From Vreelandella lutescens (GTDB taxonomy: Bacteria > Pseudomonadota > Gammaproteobacteria > Pseudomonadales > Halomonadaceae): a DNA stretch of 64,000 bases. Every line of letters starts with the position of its first letter. Position 1 is the stretch's first letter. The stretch spans positions 618,963 to 682,962 of the forward strand of contig NZ_BMHM01000003.1 in assembly GCF_014640815.1 (NCBI RefSeq), in the 5' to 3' direction. The notes beneath the pieces were generated by a model. It did no database searches. It was not told where the DNA came from and worked only from the letters and a program-made list of their open reading frames with translations. Below, in pieces: positions 39,009-47,977 of the stretch. The translations under genes were made by a program, and so were the position numbers.

Positions 39009-39671
39009 ATGAAAATAGTGCGTGGGGGCAGGCTCAGCCTGCTGCTAGGGGCCTGCCTAATGGCGAACACTAGCATGGCGCAAGAGGGTGATGTCGCGCG
39101 GGGTGAAGCGGCATCAGCGACGTGTGTAGCCTGTCACCAAGCCAACGGTGGAGGCATGAATATTCCTGGTGGCGAATCCTGGCCGCGTTTGGCTGGCTTA
39201 AATGCTGACTATATCGCGAAGCAATTGCACGATTTCAAATCCGGGGAGCGCCAGAACGCCACGATGATGACGTTCGCCAATATGCTCAACGATCAGCAAA
39301 TTGCCGATGGGGCGGTGTATTACAGCCAACTACCTGCGACGCCAGGCCAAGGCGGTGACAATGCCGATGAGGCGCTGCTAGCGCGCGGCCAACGGCTTGC
39401 CGAACGCGGCGACTGGAACGCCTATATTGTGTCCTGCCAAAGCTGTCATGGCCCAGGTGGGCGGGGTGTAGGTGAGGCGTTTCCAGGCATCGCGGGGCAG
39501 CATGCAGGCTATATCAGTGCGCAGCTAAACGCTTGGAAGAACGACTCACGCAGTAACGACCCACAGAATCTTATGGGAGCGATTGCTAAACGCATGAGTG
39601 AAGAGGATATCCAGGCGGTGTCGGCGTGGTACGCCACTCAGCCCGCCGCTGAGGGGGAGGCCACACAATGA
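39009..39671 (+). CDS. tsdB: Dihaem cytochrome c4-type protein, TsdB-like electron acceptor
   Basis: This 220-residue exported protein (signal ending NTSMAQEG) has two c-type haem sites, CVACHQ and CQSCHG, in two homologous halves, each with a distal Met region (ATMMTFANML and LMGAIAKRMSEE). This is the cytochrome c4/TsdB fold. TsdB accepts electrons from the thiosulfate dehydrogenase TsdA, encoded immediately downstream with a 4-bp overlap. Confidence 0.87.
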   Translation: MKIVRGGRLSLLLGACLMANTSMAQEGDVARGEAASATCVACHQANGGGMNIPGGESWPRLAGLNADYIAKQLHDFKSGERQNATMMTFANMLNDQQIADGAVYYSQLPATPGQGGDNADEALLARGQRLAERGDWNAYIVSCQSCHGPGGRGVGEAFPGIAGQHAGYISAQLNAWKNDSRSNDPQNLMGAIAKRMSEEDIQAVSAWYATQPAAEGEATQ

Positions 39672-40690
39672 GCATTGTCCGTCGCCATAAAATAATCGCG
39701 CTATCCAGTACTGTTCTGGTGGTGGGTGCTGGATTAAGCTTCTACGCCGCGCATGCGTTTGCCCAGCAGGAGGAGCGGGCCGATGCCGCGCTGAATCAGT
39801 TGGTGCATGAGCCGCCCACCATGGAAGACCTGGAAGCCTCCGATCTTCACCCAGAGCTTAAAAAAGTCATTCGCTACGGCCATGACCTTTTCACCAATAC
39901 CCAGCAGCTAAGAGGCGAGTACGTTTACAACGATATGAACTGCTCAAGCTGCCACCTAGGAGAGGGTCGCGTACCGTTTAGCGCGCCGGTGTGGGCAGCC
40001 GCCATCACCTTGCCCGATTTTCGCGGCAAAAATCAGCATGTGAACAACCTGGAAGAGCGCATTGCAGGCTGCTTTGCCTACTCCATGAACGGCACACCGC
40101 CTGAGTATGGTAGCGACGAAATGCTGGCGCTGAGCGCTTACCACCAGTGGCTCGCCACCGGCGCGCCGATGTACCCCGATAAGCCGATCTATGGGCGTGG
40201 CTTCCCAGCACCTGAGCAGCCTGAAGCACCCAGCTATGCCAGAGGTGAGGAGGCGTATCAGGAAAACTGCGCCATCTGCCACCAGGAAGATGGCTCTGGG
40301 CACTATGAAAGCGGCGAGTATGTCTTCCCCGCCCCTTGGGGCGACGGTTCCAACAACTGGGGGGCCGGTATTGCACGGGTAGAAACCATGGCTGGGTTTA
40401 TCTATCAAAACATGCCACTGGGCCAGCCGCGCTCGTTAACCGGTCAGCAAGCGTGGGATATTGCCTACTACATCAATAGCCAAGAGCGCCCCCAAGACCC
40501 GCGCTACACCGGCGATGTTGCAGAAACCGCTGAGCGCTTCGGCCCCACATTCCACAACCGCTCGCTCTACGGCCAAACCCGCGAGCATGACGGCCATGTG
40601 CTAGGCGACCACGCTAATTTTGGCGAGAAAGGTGACATCCAACCCTGGAACGTCGGCATGCCCCGGTTCGAAAATCTCTCTGAAGAGTAA
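39668..40690 (+). CDS. tsdA: Thiosulfate dehydrogenase (tetrathionate-forming) TsdA-like
   Basis: This 340-residue exported dihaem cytochrome has haem sites NCSSCHLG and NCAICHQE. Between them RIAGCFAYSMNG provides the Cys that, in characterised TsdA, is the axial ligand of the active-site haem. LVVGAGLSFYAAHAFAQ is the signal peptide. TsdA joins two thiosulfate molecules to tetrathionate in the periplasm. The 4-bp overlap with tsdB and the upstream thiosulfate-type transporter agree with this. The direction (oxidation or tetrathionate reduction) cannot be told from sequence. Confidence 0.88.
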   Translation: MSIVRRHKIIALSSTVLVVGAGLSFYAAHAFAQQEERADAALNQLVHEPPTMEDLEASDLHPELKKVIRYGHDLFTNTQQLRGEYVYNDMNCSSCHLGEGRVPFSAPVWAAAITLPDFRGKNQHVNNLEERIAGCFAYSMNGTPPEYGSDEMLALSAYHQWLATGAPMYPDKPIYGRGFPAPEQPEAPSYARGEEAYQENCAICHQEDGSGHYESGEYVFPAPWGDGSNNWGAGIARVETMAGFIYQNMPLGQPRSLTGQQAWDIAYYINSQERPQDPRYTGDVAETAERFGPTFHNRSLYGQTREHDGHVLGDHANFGEKGDIQPWNVGMPRFENLSEE

Positions 40691-40728
40691 GCTTGAACGC
40701 ATTTGCAGGAGAGAACGTAAGGACTGTT

Positions 40729-40955
40729 GTAGGAGGGAGCTTCAGCTCGCGACGATGTGGGCTCCAGTGCTGCGGCAAGCTAAGGGCGGCTGACGCCGCC
40801 GTCGCCCAATAAATTGGCCTCCCACATCTAGCTCTTCACCCCTCAAGCAGTCAGGTGTGGGAGGAGCTTCAGCTCGCGATGATGTGGGCTCCAGTGCTGC
40901 GGCAGGCTAAGGGCGGCTGACGCCGCCGTTGCCCAATAAATTGGCCTCCCACATC
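40729..40955. repeat. Two REP-type palindromic units left of the RAYT gene
   Basis: Units lie at 40729-40828 and 40855-40955. Each begins with GT(A/GT)GGAGG...AGCTTCAGCTCGCGA and ends GGCCTCCCACATC, so the ends are inverted repeats. An internal GGGCGGCTGACGCCGCC hairpin is present. They resemble Pseudomonas REP sequences (GTGGGAGC...GCTTGC...CGCGA). With the right-hand array they bracket the transposase gene at 41014. Confidence 0.85.
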
Positions 40956-41013
40956 TGGCTTTTTTCTAATCGACAAACAGCTGGTTGTTTACACTTGTTT
41001 TCTAGGATGTGAC

Positions 41014-41442
41014 TTATAGCCAAACAGCATTCCAATAGCCGTACTTTCTTATATCTTCGACCAAATTAGCTCTTAGAGGATTTGCGACGATATACCTTGC
41101 AGCTGCTCTAAGTGATGTTTCATCTTTGATCATTCGATCGTGAAAGCCATCTTGCCAAAGACGCTTGCCAATATTCAGCGATACATAAGTCTTATAACGT
41201 CGCACAGCTTCAGATAGGTCGCCGTTTAGCTGAATTAGCCAGTGGATATGGTCTGGCATGACAACAAAAGCAAAAGTTGTCGCTAGCTCGCTCACGCGAG
41301 GGTGATAAAAATGCCTGGATGCGCAGCAGGCATTATCAAAATTAGTAAAAACCTGCTGACGACGGTGAGTCGTTGCAGTTACTAAGTAGTGAGCATTCGG
41401 AATCGAGTTCCTTCCTTGACGAAGCAGGTGGCTCCTGTTCAT
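41014..41442 (-). CDS. REP-associated tyrosine transposase (RAYT)
   Basis: This 142-residue Y1 transposase has the HUH motif HIH in VMPDHIHWLIQL and a candidate catalytic Tyr in AARYIVANPLRANLV. The N-terminus GRNSIPNAHYLVTATTHRRQ is typical of RAYTs. ATG 41442 has AGGGAG upstream on the minus strand. RAYTs cut and join REP hairpins as single strands and are thought to spread REP elements. This one sits between two groups of its likely cognate repeats. The gene appears intact, so it may be active. Confidence 0.9.
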   Translation of the reverse strand: MNRSHLLRQGRNSIPNAHYLVTATTHRRQQVFTNFDNACCASRHFYHPRVSELATTFAFVVMPDHIHWLIQLNGDLSEAVRRYKTYVSLNIGKRLWQDGFHDRMIKDETSLRAAARYIVANPLRANLVEDIRKYGYWNAVWL

Positions 41443-41496
41443 TTTATGCTCCCTATAAAGTTTTAATTAACTTAGCACATGCTTTGTAGAATGTTC

Positions 41497-42478
41497 TGTG
41501 GGAGGGAGCTTTAGCTCGCGAAGATTTGGTCACCAGTGCGGCGGCAGGCTAAGGGCGGCTACTGCCGCCATCGCCCAATAAATTGGCCTCCCACATCAAG
41601 CTCTTCATCACTCAAAAATTCAGGTGTGGGAGGGAGCTTTAGCTCGCGAAGATTTGGTCACCAGTGCGGCGGCAGGCTAAGGGCGGCTACCGCCGCCATC
41701 GCCCAATAAATTGGCCTCCCACATCAAGCTCTTCATCACTCAAAAATTCAGGTGTGGGAGGGGCTTTAGCTCGCGACGATGAAGGCACCAGTGTTGCGGC
41801 AGGCTAAGGGCGGCTATCGCCGCCGTCGCCCAATGAATTGGCCTCCCACATCAAGCTTTTCACGACTCAAAATTCAGGTGTGGGAGGGAGCTTCAGCTCG
41901 CGAAGATTTGGTCACCAGTACGGCAGCAGGCTAAGTGCGGCTATCGCCGCCGTCGCCCAATGAATTGGCCTCCCACATCAAGCTCTTCATCACTCAAAAA
42001 TTCAGGTGTGGGAGGGGCTTTAGCTCGCGACGATGAAGGCACCAGTGTTGCGGCAGGCTAAGGGCGGCTATCGCCGCCGTCGCCCAATGAATTGGCCTCC
42101 CACATCAAGCTTTTCACGACTCAAAATTCAGGTGTGGGAGGGAGCTTCAGCTCGCGAAGATTTGGTCACCAGTACGGCGGCAGGCTAAGTGCGGCTATCG
42201 CCGCCGTCGCCCAATGAATTGGCCTCCCACATCAAGCTCTTCATCACTCAAAAATTCAGGTGTGGGAGGGGCTTTAGCTCGCGACGATGAAGGCACCAGT
42301 GTTGCGGCAGGCTAAGGGCGGCTATCGCCGCCGTCGCCCAATGAATTGGCCTCCCACATCAAGCTTTTCACGACTCAAAATTCAGGTGTGGGAGGGAGCT
42401 TCAGCTCGCGAAGATTTGGTCACCAGTACGGCAGCAGGCTAAGTGCGGCTATCGCCGCCGTCGCCCAATGAATTGGCC
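41497..42478. repeat. Array of eight REP-type units right of the RAYT gene
   Basis: Units are at 41497-41597, 41623-41725, 41751-41852, 41877-41979, 42005-42106, 42131-42233, 42259-42360 and 42385-42478 (the last truncated before CTCCCAC). Each has terminal inverted repeats TGTGGGAGG/CCTCCCACA and internal hairpins. Spacers of about 24 bp are also conserved. Units 3-8 form three copies of a 254-bp two-unit block (starts 41751, 42005, 42259). I found a single A/G difference among the second units of these blocks, so the expansion is recent. No gene is present in this interval. Confidence 0.93.
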
Positions 42479-42492
42479 TTTTACTTATTTTG

Positions 42493-43275
42493 TTAGGGCG
42501 CTTCGCTACCCATCATCTCAATGAGTCGTTCTTGGCTGGGGAGGCCTTGGATTCGGTCAATGCGAACAGTGCCGCCTTCAGCCTCACGTTGGAAAGCGCT
42601 GGTGGGGGTGGCGTAGAGGCCTAGCTCTTCAAAGAGTTGGTTGTTGGCGTAGACCTGCTCTTCGATATCCCGTGGCTGTGCGCTGGGGGAGAGTTCATCG
42701 CCTTCACTGTGGCGGTGTAGGGCGGCGGAGGGATCGTCAGCGCCGAGAAGCGTGGCGGCTAACGCAGGGCTATTAGGGGCGAGAATGCCGACCATAATGT
42801 GGCGCAGCTGAACCTCGCCAGCCTCTACCCAGGGGCGGGTTTGTTGCCACAGCTGGCGGCAGTAAGGGCAGTTGGCGTCGGTGAAGGTGTAGATGATGCG
42901 TGGAGCATCCGGGTTGCCATCCTGAATCCAGCGGCTCTCTTCAAGCAGCTTCCAGGTTTCAGCTTCTAAGGGTGCCCGTACATGCTCATCTAGCTGTGCT
43001 TCTGTTAGGTCGCTACCTTCGCTGTCGAACAGCGTGCCGATAATGGCGTGCTCCCCATCAGGCGTTAGATAAATCGCCATATCTTGCCCTTGCGCGCTAG
43101 CCCCAAAGCCACGCATTCCGCCCGGCGCATCAAACTGCCCATGAATCGTTAAACCCTGGTCAGCAAGTGCCTGAACGGGGGCTGGCAATTCGTCGGCATG
43201 ACTGGCTGCCGCTGCGCTGCTCAGTGCAGCAAATAAAGCGAAACGACCCGCATAGGGTAAGAAAACACGCTGCAT
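42493..43275 (-). CDS. dsbG: DsbG-type periplasmic thiol:disulfide isomerase
   Basis: This 260-residue protein with signal peptide (FALFAALSSAAAASHADE) has an N-terminal dimerisation domain and a thioredoxin domain with active site TFTDANCPYCRQLW. The cis-Pro loop is YATPTSAF. DsbG protects or reduces Cys of periplasmic proteins. The start is ATG 43275; open frame upstream runs 54 codons but contains no signal-like start. The last REP unit abuts its 3' end. The next gene upstream on the same strand is a TlpA-like thioredoxin, so the pair may work together. Confidence 0.88.
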   Translation of the reverse strand: MQRVFLPYAGRFALFAALSSAAAASHADELPAPVQALADQGLTIHGQFDAPGGMRGFGASAQGQDMAIYLTPDGEHAIIGTLFDSEGSDLTEAQLDEHVRAPLEAETWKLLEESRWIQDGNPDAPRIIYTFTDANCPYCRQLWQQTRPWVEAGEVQLRHIMVGILAPNSPALAATLLGADDPSAALHRHSEGDELSPSAQPRDIEEQVYANNQLFEELGLYATPTSAFQREAEGGTVRIDRIQGLPSQERLIEMMGSEAP

Positions 43276-43327
43276 AGCACTATCCTTATGAATACGGCTT
43301 GATGTGGGTGCCGAGAGGTAAAACATA

Positions 43328-44146
43328 TTAACGAATACGTGTGAGGCCATCTTGCAAAGTGGCACGGGAAAGCTCGCCAAAATTGGTGCTAACGAGCTGA
43401 CCATCTGCGTTGTAGTAAAGCGTTGTGGGCATGGCATGGGCCCCGGTGGTTTGGCCTAGGGCATTGCGTGGGTCTTGCCATACATTATTCAAATCAAAGG
43501 TGTGTTCGCTCATAAACGCATGAATGTGTTGAAGGCTTTCACCTTGGTTAACGAACACAAAGGTGATGTCTTGCGCCTGCTGCTGAGCCTCTTCAAACAC
43601 CGGCATTTCACGAATACACGGCGGGCACCAGCTTGCCCATAGGTTAATCACCATGGGCTTTTGCTGCTGCTGAGCAAGTTCAGGCAGGGTAATAGGCTCG
43701 CCGCTGAGCGTTGCAAGCGGTGTTGTGGGCAGTGGACGAGCCTGCTGTTCGATCAGGAGCGTACTGCCAGCTGTCAAACCCCAAGCCAAACCGCCTACTA
43801 AAAGTGCCCCCGCAAGCGGCACTCGCTGGCGCGATGAGCGCCACATTGCCCAGCCCGCATAGCCAAGGGCCGCCACTATGCCACCCAGTATATCGAAGCC
43901 GCCATCGCGAATATCCAAACGCGACAGAACGCCATCATAGTCGCTCCAGTAGCGCACCACAAAGACGAGGCGTGCGGCCACCATTGCCACAAATAGTAAG
44001 GTAAATAGCGTATCGCTGACCGCCACACGATGCCGCTGGCCAATCAGCGCACCCGTTAGCAGGGCCAGTAAAAAGGCAAATCCAATCATCAATTGATGCA
44101 GACTAAACCCCATTGGCCCAATCGCAACGCTTTGCTGCAGCATCAT
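43328..44146 (-). CDS. TlpA-type thioredoxin fused to an Lgt-like membrane domain
   Basis: The protein has 272 residues. Four or five N-terminal membrane segments (about 1-130) resemble the core of prolipoprotein diacylglyceryl transferase (VAARLVFVVRYW then GGFDILGGIVAALG). A periplasmic thioredoxin domain with NLWASWCPPCIREMP and cis-Pro segment HAMPTTLYY follows. It may supply electrons to periplasmic substrates such as DsbG, encoded 52 bp downstream. Whether the Lgt-like part is catalytic is unclear; it may only be a membrane anchor or electron relay. The start is ATG 44146 or 44143. Confidence 0.82.
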   Translation of the reverse strand: MMLQQSVAIGPMGFSLHQLMIGFAFLLALLTGALIGQRHRVAVSDTLFTLLFVAMVAARLVFVVRYWSDYDGVLSRLDIRDGGFDILGGIVAALGYAGWAMWRSSRQRVPLAGALLVGGLAWGLTAGSTLLIEQQARPLPTTPLATLSGEPITLPELAQQQQKPMVINLWASWCPPCIREMPVFEEAQQQAQDITFVFVNQGESLQHIHAFMSEHTFDLNNVWQDPRNALGQTTGAHAMPTTLYYNADGQLVSTNFGELSRATLQDGLTRIR

Positions 44147-44241
44147 CACTCACGCTCTCTCCGGTGGTTTAGCGTGAGTGTGTCAGAGTAAGATTATTTA
44201 ACGATTATCTCGCGTTGCCCTGAGTCGTTATGTCGCAAGGG

Positions 44242-46002
44242 TTACGCGTCAGCAACCAGCCAGCGCACGGCATAAGGCGGCAGCGTTTCCTCGTGGTGAG
44301 CTGTCAGCGGGTCTAGCGGCTGCCAGTGGTGCTGAGTGAGCGTTTGGTTCAGGGCATCGCCTGCGTGGGCGAGGTCAAACTTACCATCGGTGACGTTATA
44401 CAGCGCGAGTAGACGTCGACCATGAGTAAGCGGGCCGCGCTCAATGGCTAGCAGTTCAGGCGGCGTTTCTATCACGCGCTGTGGCGCGTTGGGGTGGAAG
44501 CAGGGCTCTTGGCGACGCTGTTCCAGTAGCCGGTGAAGCGCTCGAAAAACGTCATGGGTGGGGGTGGAAGGGCTCTCCAGCAGCAGCGCTAGCTCATCAA
44601 GCTGCCAGCGGCGACGGTTAATCGAGCGTAAGCGGCCGCTGCGCTCCACGCCTTCGACATCGTTTAGCGTGCCGGTGAGCGTATGAATATAGAGCGCGGG
44701 TATTCCTTGCAGGCTGAGCATGATCGCTTGGCTGCATAGAAAACGCGCAATTTGCCACGGGTCTGGCCCGCGGCGGGTGCCGCGCATGGCTTCAAACCAA
44801 GTAATGTTGATCTCGTAGGGTGTATCGCTGCCATCAGGGTTGCTGCGCATGCTGACAAACCCACCAAAGCGATGCATCAGCTCCAGCAGTGCGTCGCGCT
44901 CATGGTCAGGCAGCAGGCCTTCTAACGGCCGTACGCCAATACCATCGTGGCTCGCGGTGAAGTTTAAGTAGGTGCACTGTTCAGGCAGCACCGGCAGGCT
45001 GTTTAACCACGTTTGCATCGTCGTCGCTTCGCCACGGGTTAGGGTGTGCAGCAGCAGTGGCGGTAGGGCGAACTGATACACCATGTGGGCTTCATCGGGC
45101 TTGCTTTCCGCTGAGCGCTCTAAGCCAAAGTAGCTGATGTTTTCGGCATGGGGCACGTTGGTTTCGGTAATGAGCAGCGTACCTGGGGCTATTTCATCCA
45201 CGATGGCGCGAAGTAAGCGCACCACTGTATGGGTTTCAGGCAGGTGAATGCAGGAAGTGCCCAAGCGCTTCCATAAAAACGCCACCGCATCCAGGCGAAT
45301 AATGCGCACTCCTTGCTGTAGGTAGAACAGCAGAATACCTACGAACTCTAACAGCACATCCGGATTTTCAAAGTTGAGATCTATTTGGTCTTCCGAGAAG
45401 GTCGCCCACACGTGGCGCATGCCACGGCGGGTGGAGATCGGCACCAGTAGCGGGCTACTGCGTGGGCGGGTGACTTGAGACACATCTGTTTCCGGATCGA
45501 CTTCGATAAAGTAGTCGCGGCCTGGCAGGCTGCCGGTCAGGTAATCGACAAACCAAAGCGACTCCCGCGATACATGATTGAGCACTAAATCGGCCATCAA
45601 GTCATAGTGGCTGGCTAGCGTTTGAATATGCGCCCACTCGCCCAGCTCGCTATTGACCTCGCGATAGTGAATCACCGAAAAACCGTCGTCGCTGCTCCAA
45701 GGGAAAAAGGGCAGCACGTGAACCCCGCTGATGGCATCCCCTAGGTAGCGCTGTAGAAAAGTGTCCAGCACGGCCAGCGGCGGCGTTCCCTCATTCACAA
45801 TAGAGTCACCGTAACAGATGACCCACTGATCTTTTTCGCTCCATGTTGGTGCATCTTGATTCGCTGCGCTCGCGGGTGGAGCAGCCATTGAGGCGGTGCG
45901 AAAATGCGCAATATGTTGGCCTATCCGCCGCTGTACCTCCCCCGCACGGGGGCCATACAGGTGGGTCAGGTAGTGGTGAACGGTCTGCTCGAAAGTGGTC
46001 AT
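44242..46002 (-). CDS. GH13_18 sugar phosphorylase: glucosylglycerate or sucrose phosphorylase
   Basis: This 586-residue cytoplasmic glycoside phosphorylase has nucleophile Asp in RIIRLDAVAFLWK, acid/base Glu in LLITETNVPHAENISYFG, and transition-state Asp in TASHDGIGVRPLEGLL. ADLVLNHVSRES is also a family motif. Sucrose phosphorylases have about 490-500 residues; the greater length is more like the glucosylglycerate/glucosylglycerol phosphorylase branch (for example YcjM). gpgS lies 11 kb away, so phosphorolysis of glucosylglycerate to glucose-1-phosphate and glycerate is plausible. ATG 46002 has AGGA upstream. Family certain, substrate inferred. Confidence 0.82.
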   Translation of the reverse strand: MTTFEQTVHHYLTHLYGPRAGEVQRRIGQHIAHFRTASMAAPPASAANQDAPTWSEKDQWVICYGDSIVNEGTPPLAVLDTFLQRYLGDAISGVHVLPFFPWSSDDGFSVIHYREVNSELGEWAHIQTLASHYDLMADLVLNHVSRESLWFVDYLTGSLPGRDYFIEVDPETDVSQVTRPRSSPLLVPISTRRGMRHVWATFSEDQIDLNFENPDVLLEFVGILLFYLQQGVRIIRLDAVAFLWKRLGTSCIHLPETHTVVRLLRAIVDEIAPGTLLITETNVPHAENISYFGLERSAESKPDEAHMVYQFALPPLLLHTLTRGEATTMQTWLNSLPVLPEQCTYLNFTASHDGIGVRPLEGLLPDHERDALLELMHRFGGFVSMRSNPDGSDTPYEINITWFEAMRGTRRGPDPWQIARFLCSQAIMLSLQGIPALYIHTLTGTLNDVEGVERSGRLRSINRRRWQLDELALLLESPSTPTHDVFRALHRLLEQRRQEPCFHPNAPQRVIETPPELLAIERGPLTHGRRLLALYNVTDGKFDLAHAGDALNQTLTQHHWQPLDPLTAHHEETLPPYAVRWLVADA

Positions 46003-46259
46003 AAAGGGCGTCCTATCAATCAACCTTCGACAAACGCTGCAGCTTGTGTGCCAAATCGTTACAATACTGTGTGATATGCGTTGTATAACACAGCTACGCC
46101 GTCAGGTCGGCGACACGGCTGCCGCCGACAACAGGCGATAAAACAGTTTACAAAATGGCGAATAACGGCAGGGCGTTAAGCGTTGCCAATGGTTTATTCG
46201 TACAGGCTGACACGCTGCACGCACCGCTTCCAGTGCGTACTGATAATAGGTTGACTGCC

Positions 46260-46757
46260 ATGCATTGCCCTTTTTGTGGTGCAAATGATACGAGAGTGAC
46301 AGATTCAAGGCTGGTGGCGGAAGGCGATCAGGTACGCCGTCGCCGCCAGTGTGCCAATTGCCACGAGCGCTTTACGACTTATGAAACCGCCGAGCTTATT
46401 ATGCCTCGGGTGGTGAAATCCGACGGCTCCCGCGAGAGCTTTGACGAGGCGAAATTGCGGGCAGGTATGCTAAGGGCGTTGGAAAAGCGCCCCGTCAGTG
46501 CTGAGGCCATCGAAGCCTCGGTGGAGCGCATCCGCCAAACGCTGCGTGCCCGTGGCGACCGTGAAGTGAATGCTCGCGAGATTGGGGAAGCCGTGATGAA
46601 AGCGCTGCGTAGTCTCGACCAAGTAGCCTACATTCGTTTTGCTTCGGTATACCGCAAGTTTCAAGATTTAGATGAATTTCGCGCTGAGATTGATCGGCTC
46701 TCCCAAGAGCCTACTGATGAGATAGCAGGAAATAGTTCATCACACGGAGCATCGTAA
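46260..46757 (+). CDS. nrdR: NrdR transcriptional repressor of ribonucleotide reductase genes
   Basis: This 165-residue protein starts [19 protein letters not shown] with a zinc ribbon (CPFC...CANC), followed by an ATP-cone domain ([20 protein letters not shown]). NrdR senses dATP/ATP and represses nrd operons. The start is ATG 46260. The 46024-46259 upstream gap separates it from the divergent phosphorylase gene and holds a GTCGGC/GCCGAC hairpin near 46106. It overlaps ribD by one base, the usual neighbour. Confidence 0.97.
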   Translation: MHCPFCGANDTRVTDSRLVAEGDQVRRRRQCANCHERFTTYETAELIMPRVVKSDGSRESFDEAKLRAGMLRALEKRPVSAEAIEASVERIRQTLRARGDREVNAREIGEAVMKALRSLDQVAYIRFASVYRKFQDLDEFRAEIDRLSQEPTDEIAGNSSSHGAS

Positions 46758-47905
46758 TGGGTGAGTTCTCCACCGCAGACCATCGCTTTATGGCCCGTGC
46801 TATTCAGTTGGCGAAACGAGGGCTTTACACCACGGACCCTAACCCCAGGGTAGGCTGTGTGATTGTGCGCTTTGATAGCAGTGAGCAGGGCTGCGTGGTG
46901 GGGGAGGGCTACCATGAGCGCGCGGGAGAGCCACATGCAGAAGTTCACGCGCTGAAAGCGGCAGGCAGCGCCGCCCAGGGCGCTACTGCTTACGTCACCC
47001 TAGAGCCTTGTTCCCACACCGGGCGAACAGGCCCCTGCGCGGTGGCGCTGGCGCAGGCGGGGGTTGCGCGCGTAGTAGTCGCCATGAAAGACCCCAACCC
47101 TCAGGTTAGCGGTGGTGGCATTGCGCATTTAAAAACAGCGGGCATCCAGGTTCAGGTAGGCTTGCTAGAAGCCGATGCGCGCGCGCTAAACCCTGGTTTT
47201 ATTTCCCGTATGGAGCGCCAGCGCCCCTTTGTGCGGCTGAAAATGGCCATGAGCTTAGACGGCCGCACGGCCATGGGGTCGGGTGAGTCTCAGTGGATTA
47301 CCGGCCCGCAAGCACGCGCCCAGGTACAGCGTTTACGTGCGCGCTCTAGCGCGATTTTGAGCGGCGTAGAATCGGTGATTATGGATGACTCGCGCTTAAC
47401 GCTGCGCGCCGACCAGCTGGCGTTGGCCAATGCCGACGATATCGCTCAGCGCCAGCCGTTGAGGGTGATTCTGGATTCACGGCTACGATTACCGCTGGCG
47501 GCGGCGTGCCTGCGGGAACCAGGGCGCACGCTGATTATCACGACAGATCAGCATAGCGAAGAGAAACGGCGTAAACTGGCCGCCGCTGGCGCTGAGATTA
47601 AGGTGCTGCCCGCTGAGGCCGGCCGTATTGCGCTAGCGGATATGCTGCGCTGGCTGGCAGAAAATGAGCAGGTAAATGAGCTGTTGGTGGAAACCGGTGC
47701 AACGCTGGCGGGAGCGCTATTAGAGGCGAATTTAGTCGACGAGCTGCAGTTGTTTATCGCTCCTACGCTATTAGGCGGTGAAGCAAGACCACTCTTTGCA
47801 CTGCCGGGAATTATCCAGATGGCCGACCAAAAACGCTTAACGATTAAAGAGTCGCGAACCGTTGGGCAAGATTGGTGGATCATCGCCACCCCTCACGCTG
47901 ACTAG
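46757..47905 (+). CDS. ribD: Bifunctional riboflavin deaminase/reductase RibD
   Basis: The protein has 382 residues. The N-terminal deaminase has zinc ligands in [10 protein letters not shown] and [17 protein letters not shown]. The C-terminal reductase contains [19 protein letters not shown]. It catalyses the second and third steps of riboflavin synthesis. ATG overlaps the nrdR stop (TAATG). It is followed by ribBA and ribH. I see no FMN riboswitch in the 72-bp gap after it. Confidence 0.97.
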   Translation: MGEFSTADHRFMARAIQLAKRGLYTTDPNPRVGCVIVRFDSSEQGCVVGEGYHERAGEPHAEVHALKAAGSAAQGATAYVTLEPCSHTGRTGPCAVALAQAGVARVVVAMKDPNPQVSGGGIAHLKTAGIQVQVGLLEADARALNPGFISRMERQRPFVRLKMAMSLDGRTAMGSGESQWITGPQARAQVQRLRARSSAILSGVESVIMDDSRLTLRADQLALANADDIAQRQPLRVILDSRLRLPLAAACLREPGRTLIITTDQHSEEKRRKLAAAGAEIKVLPAEAGRIALADMLRWLAENEQVNELLVETGATLAGALLEANLVDELQLFIAPTLLGGEARPLFALPGIIQMADQKRLTIKESRTVGQDWWIIATPHAD

Positions 47906-47977
47906 CGCAAGCTGCCATTGCAAGGTACCCTGACGCCCGAAATCGCATACGATGCGACCACATTTTTTGGAGATTCC

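Noticed and set aside
41497..42478. Regular repeats resembling a CRISPR array
   Set aside because: Units are about 100 bp with about 24-bp conserved spacers, so the spacers are not unique, and there are no cas genes. It is a REP-type array.
47906..47977. FMN riboswitch before ribB
   Set aside because: The gap is only 72 bp and shows none of the conserved multi-stem structure.
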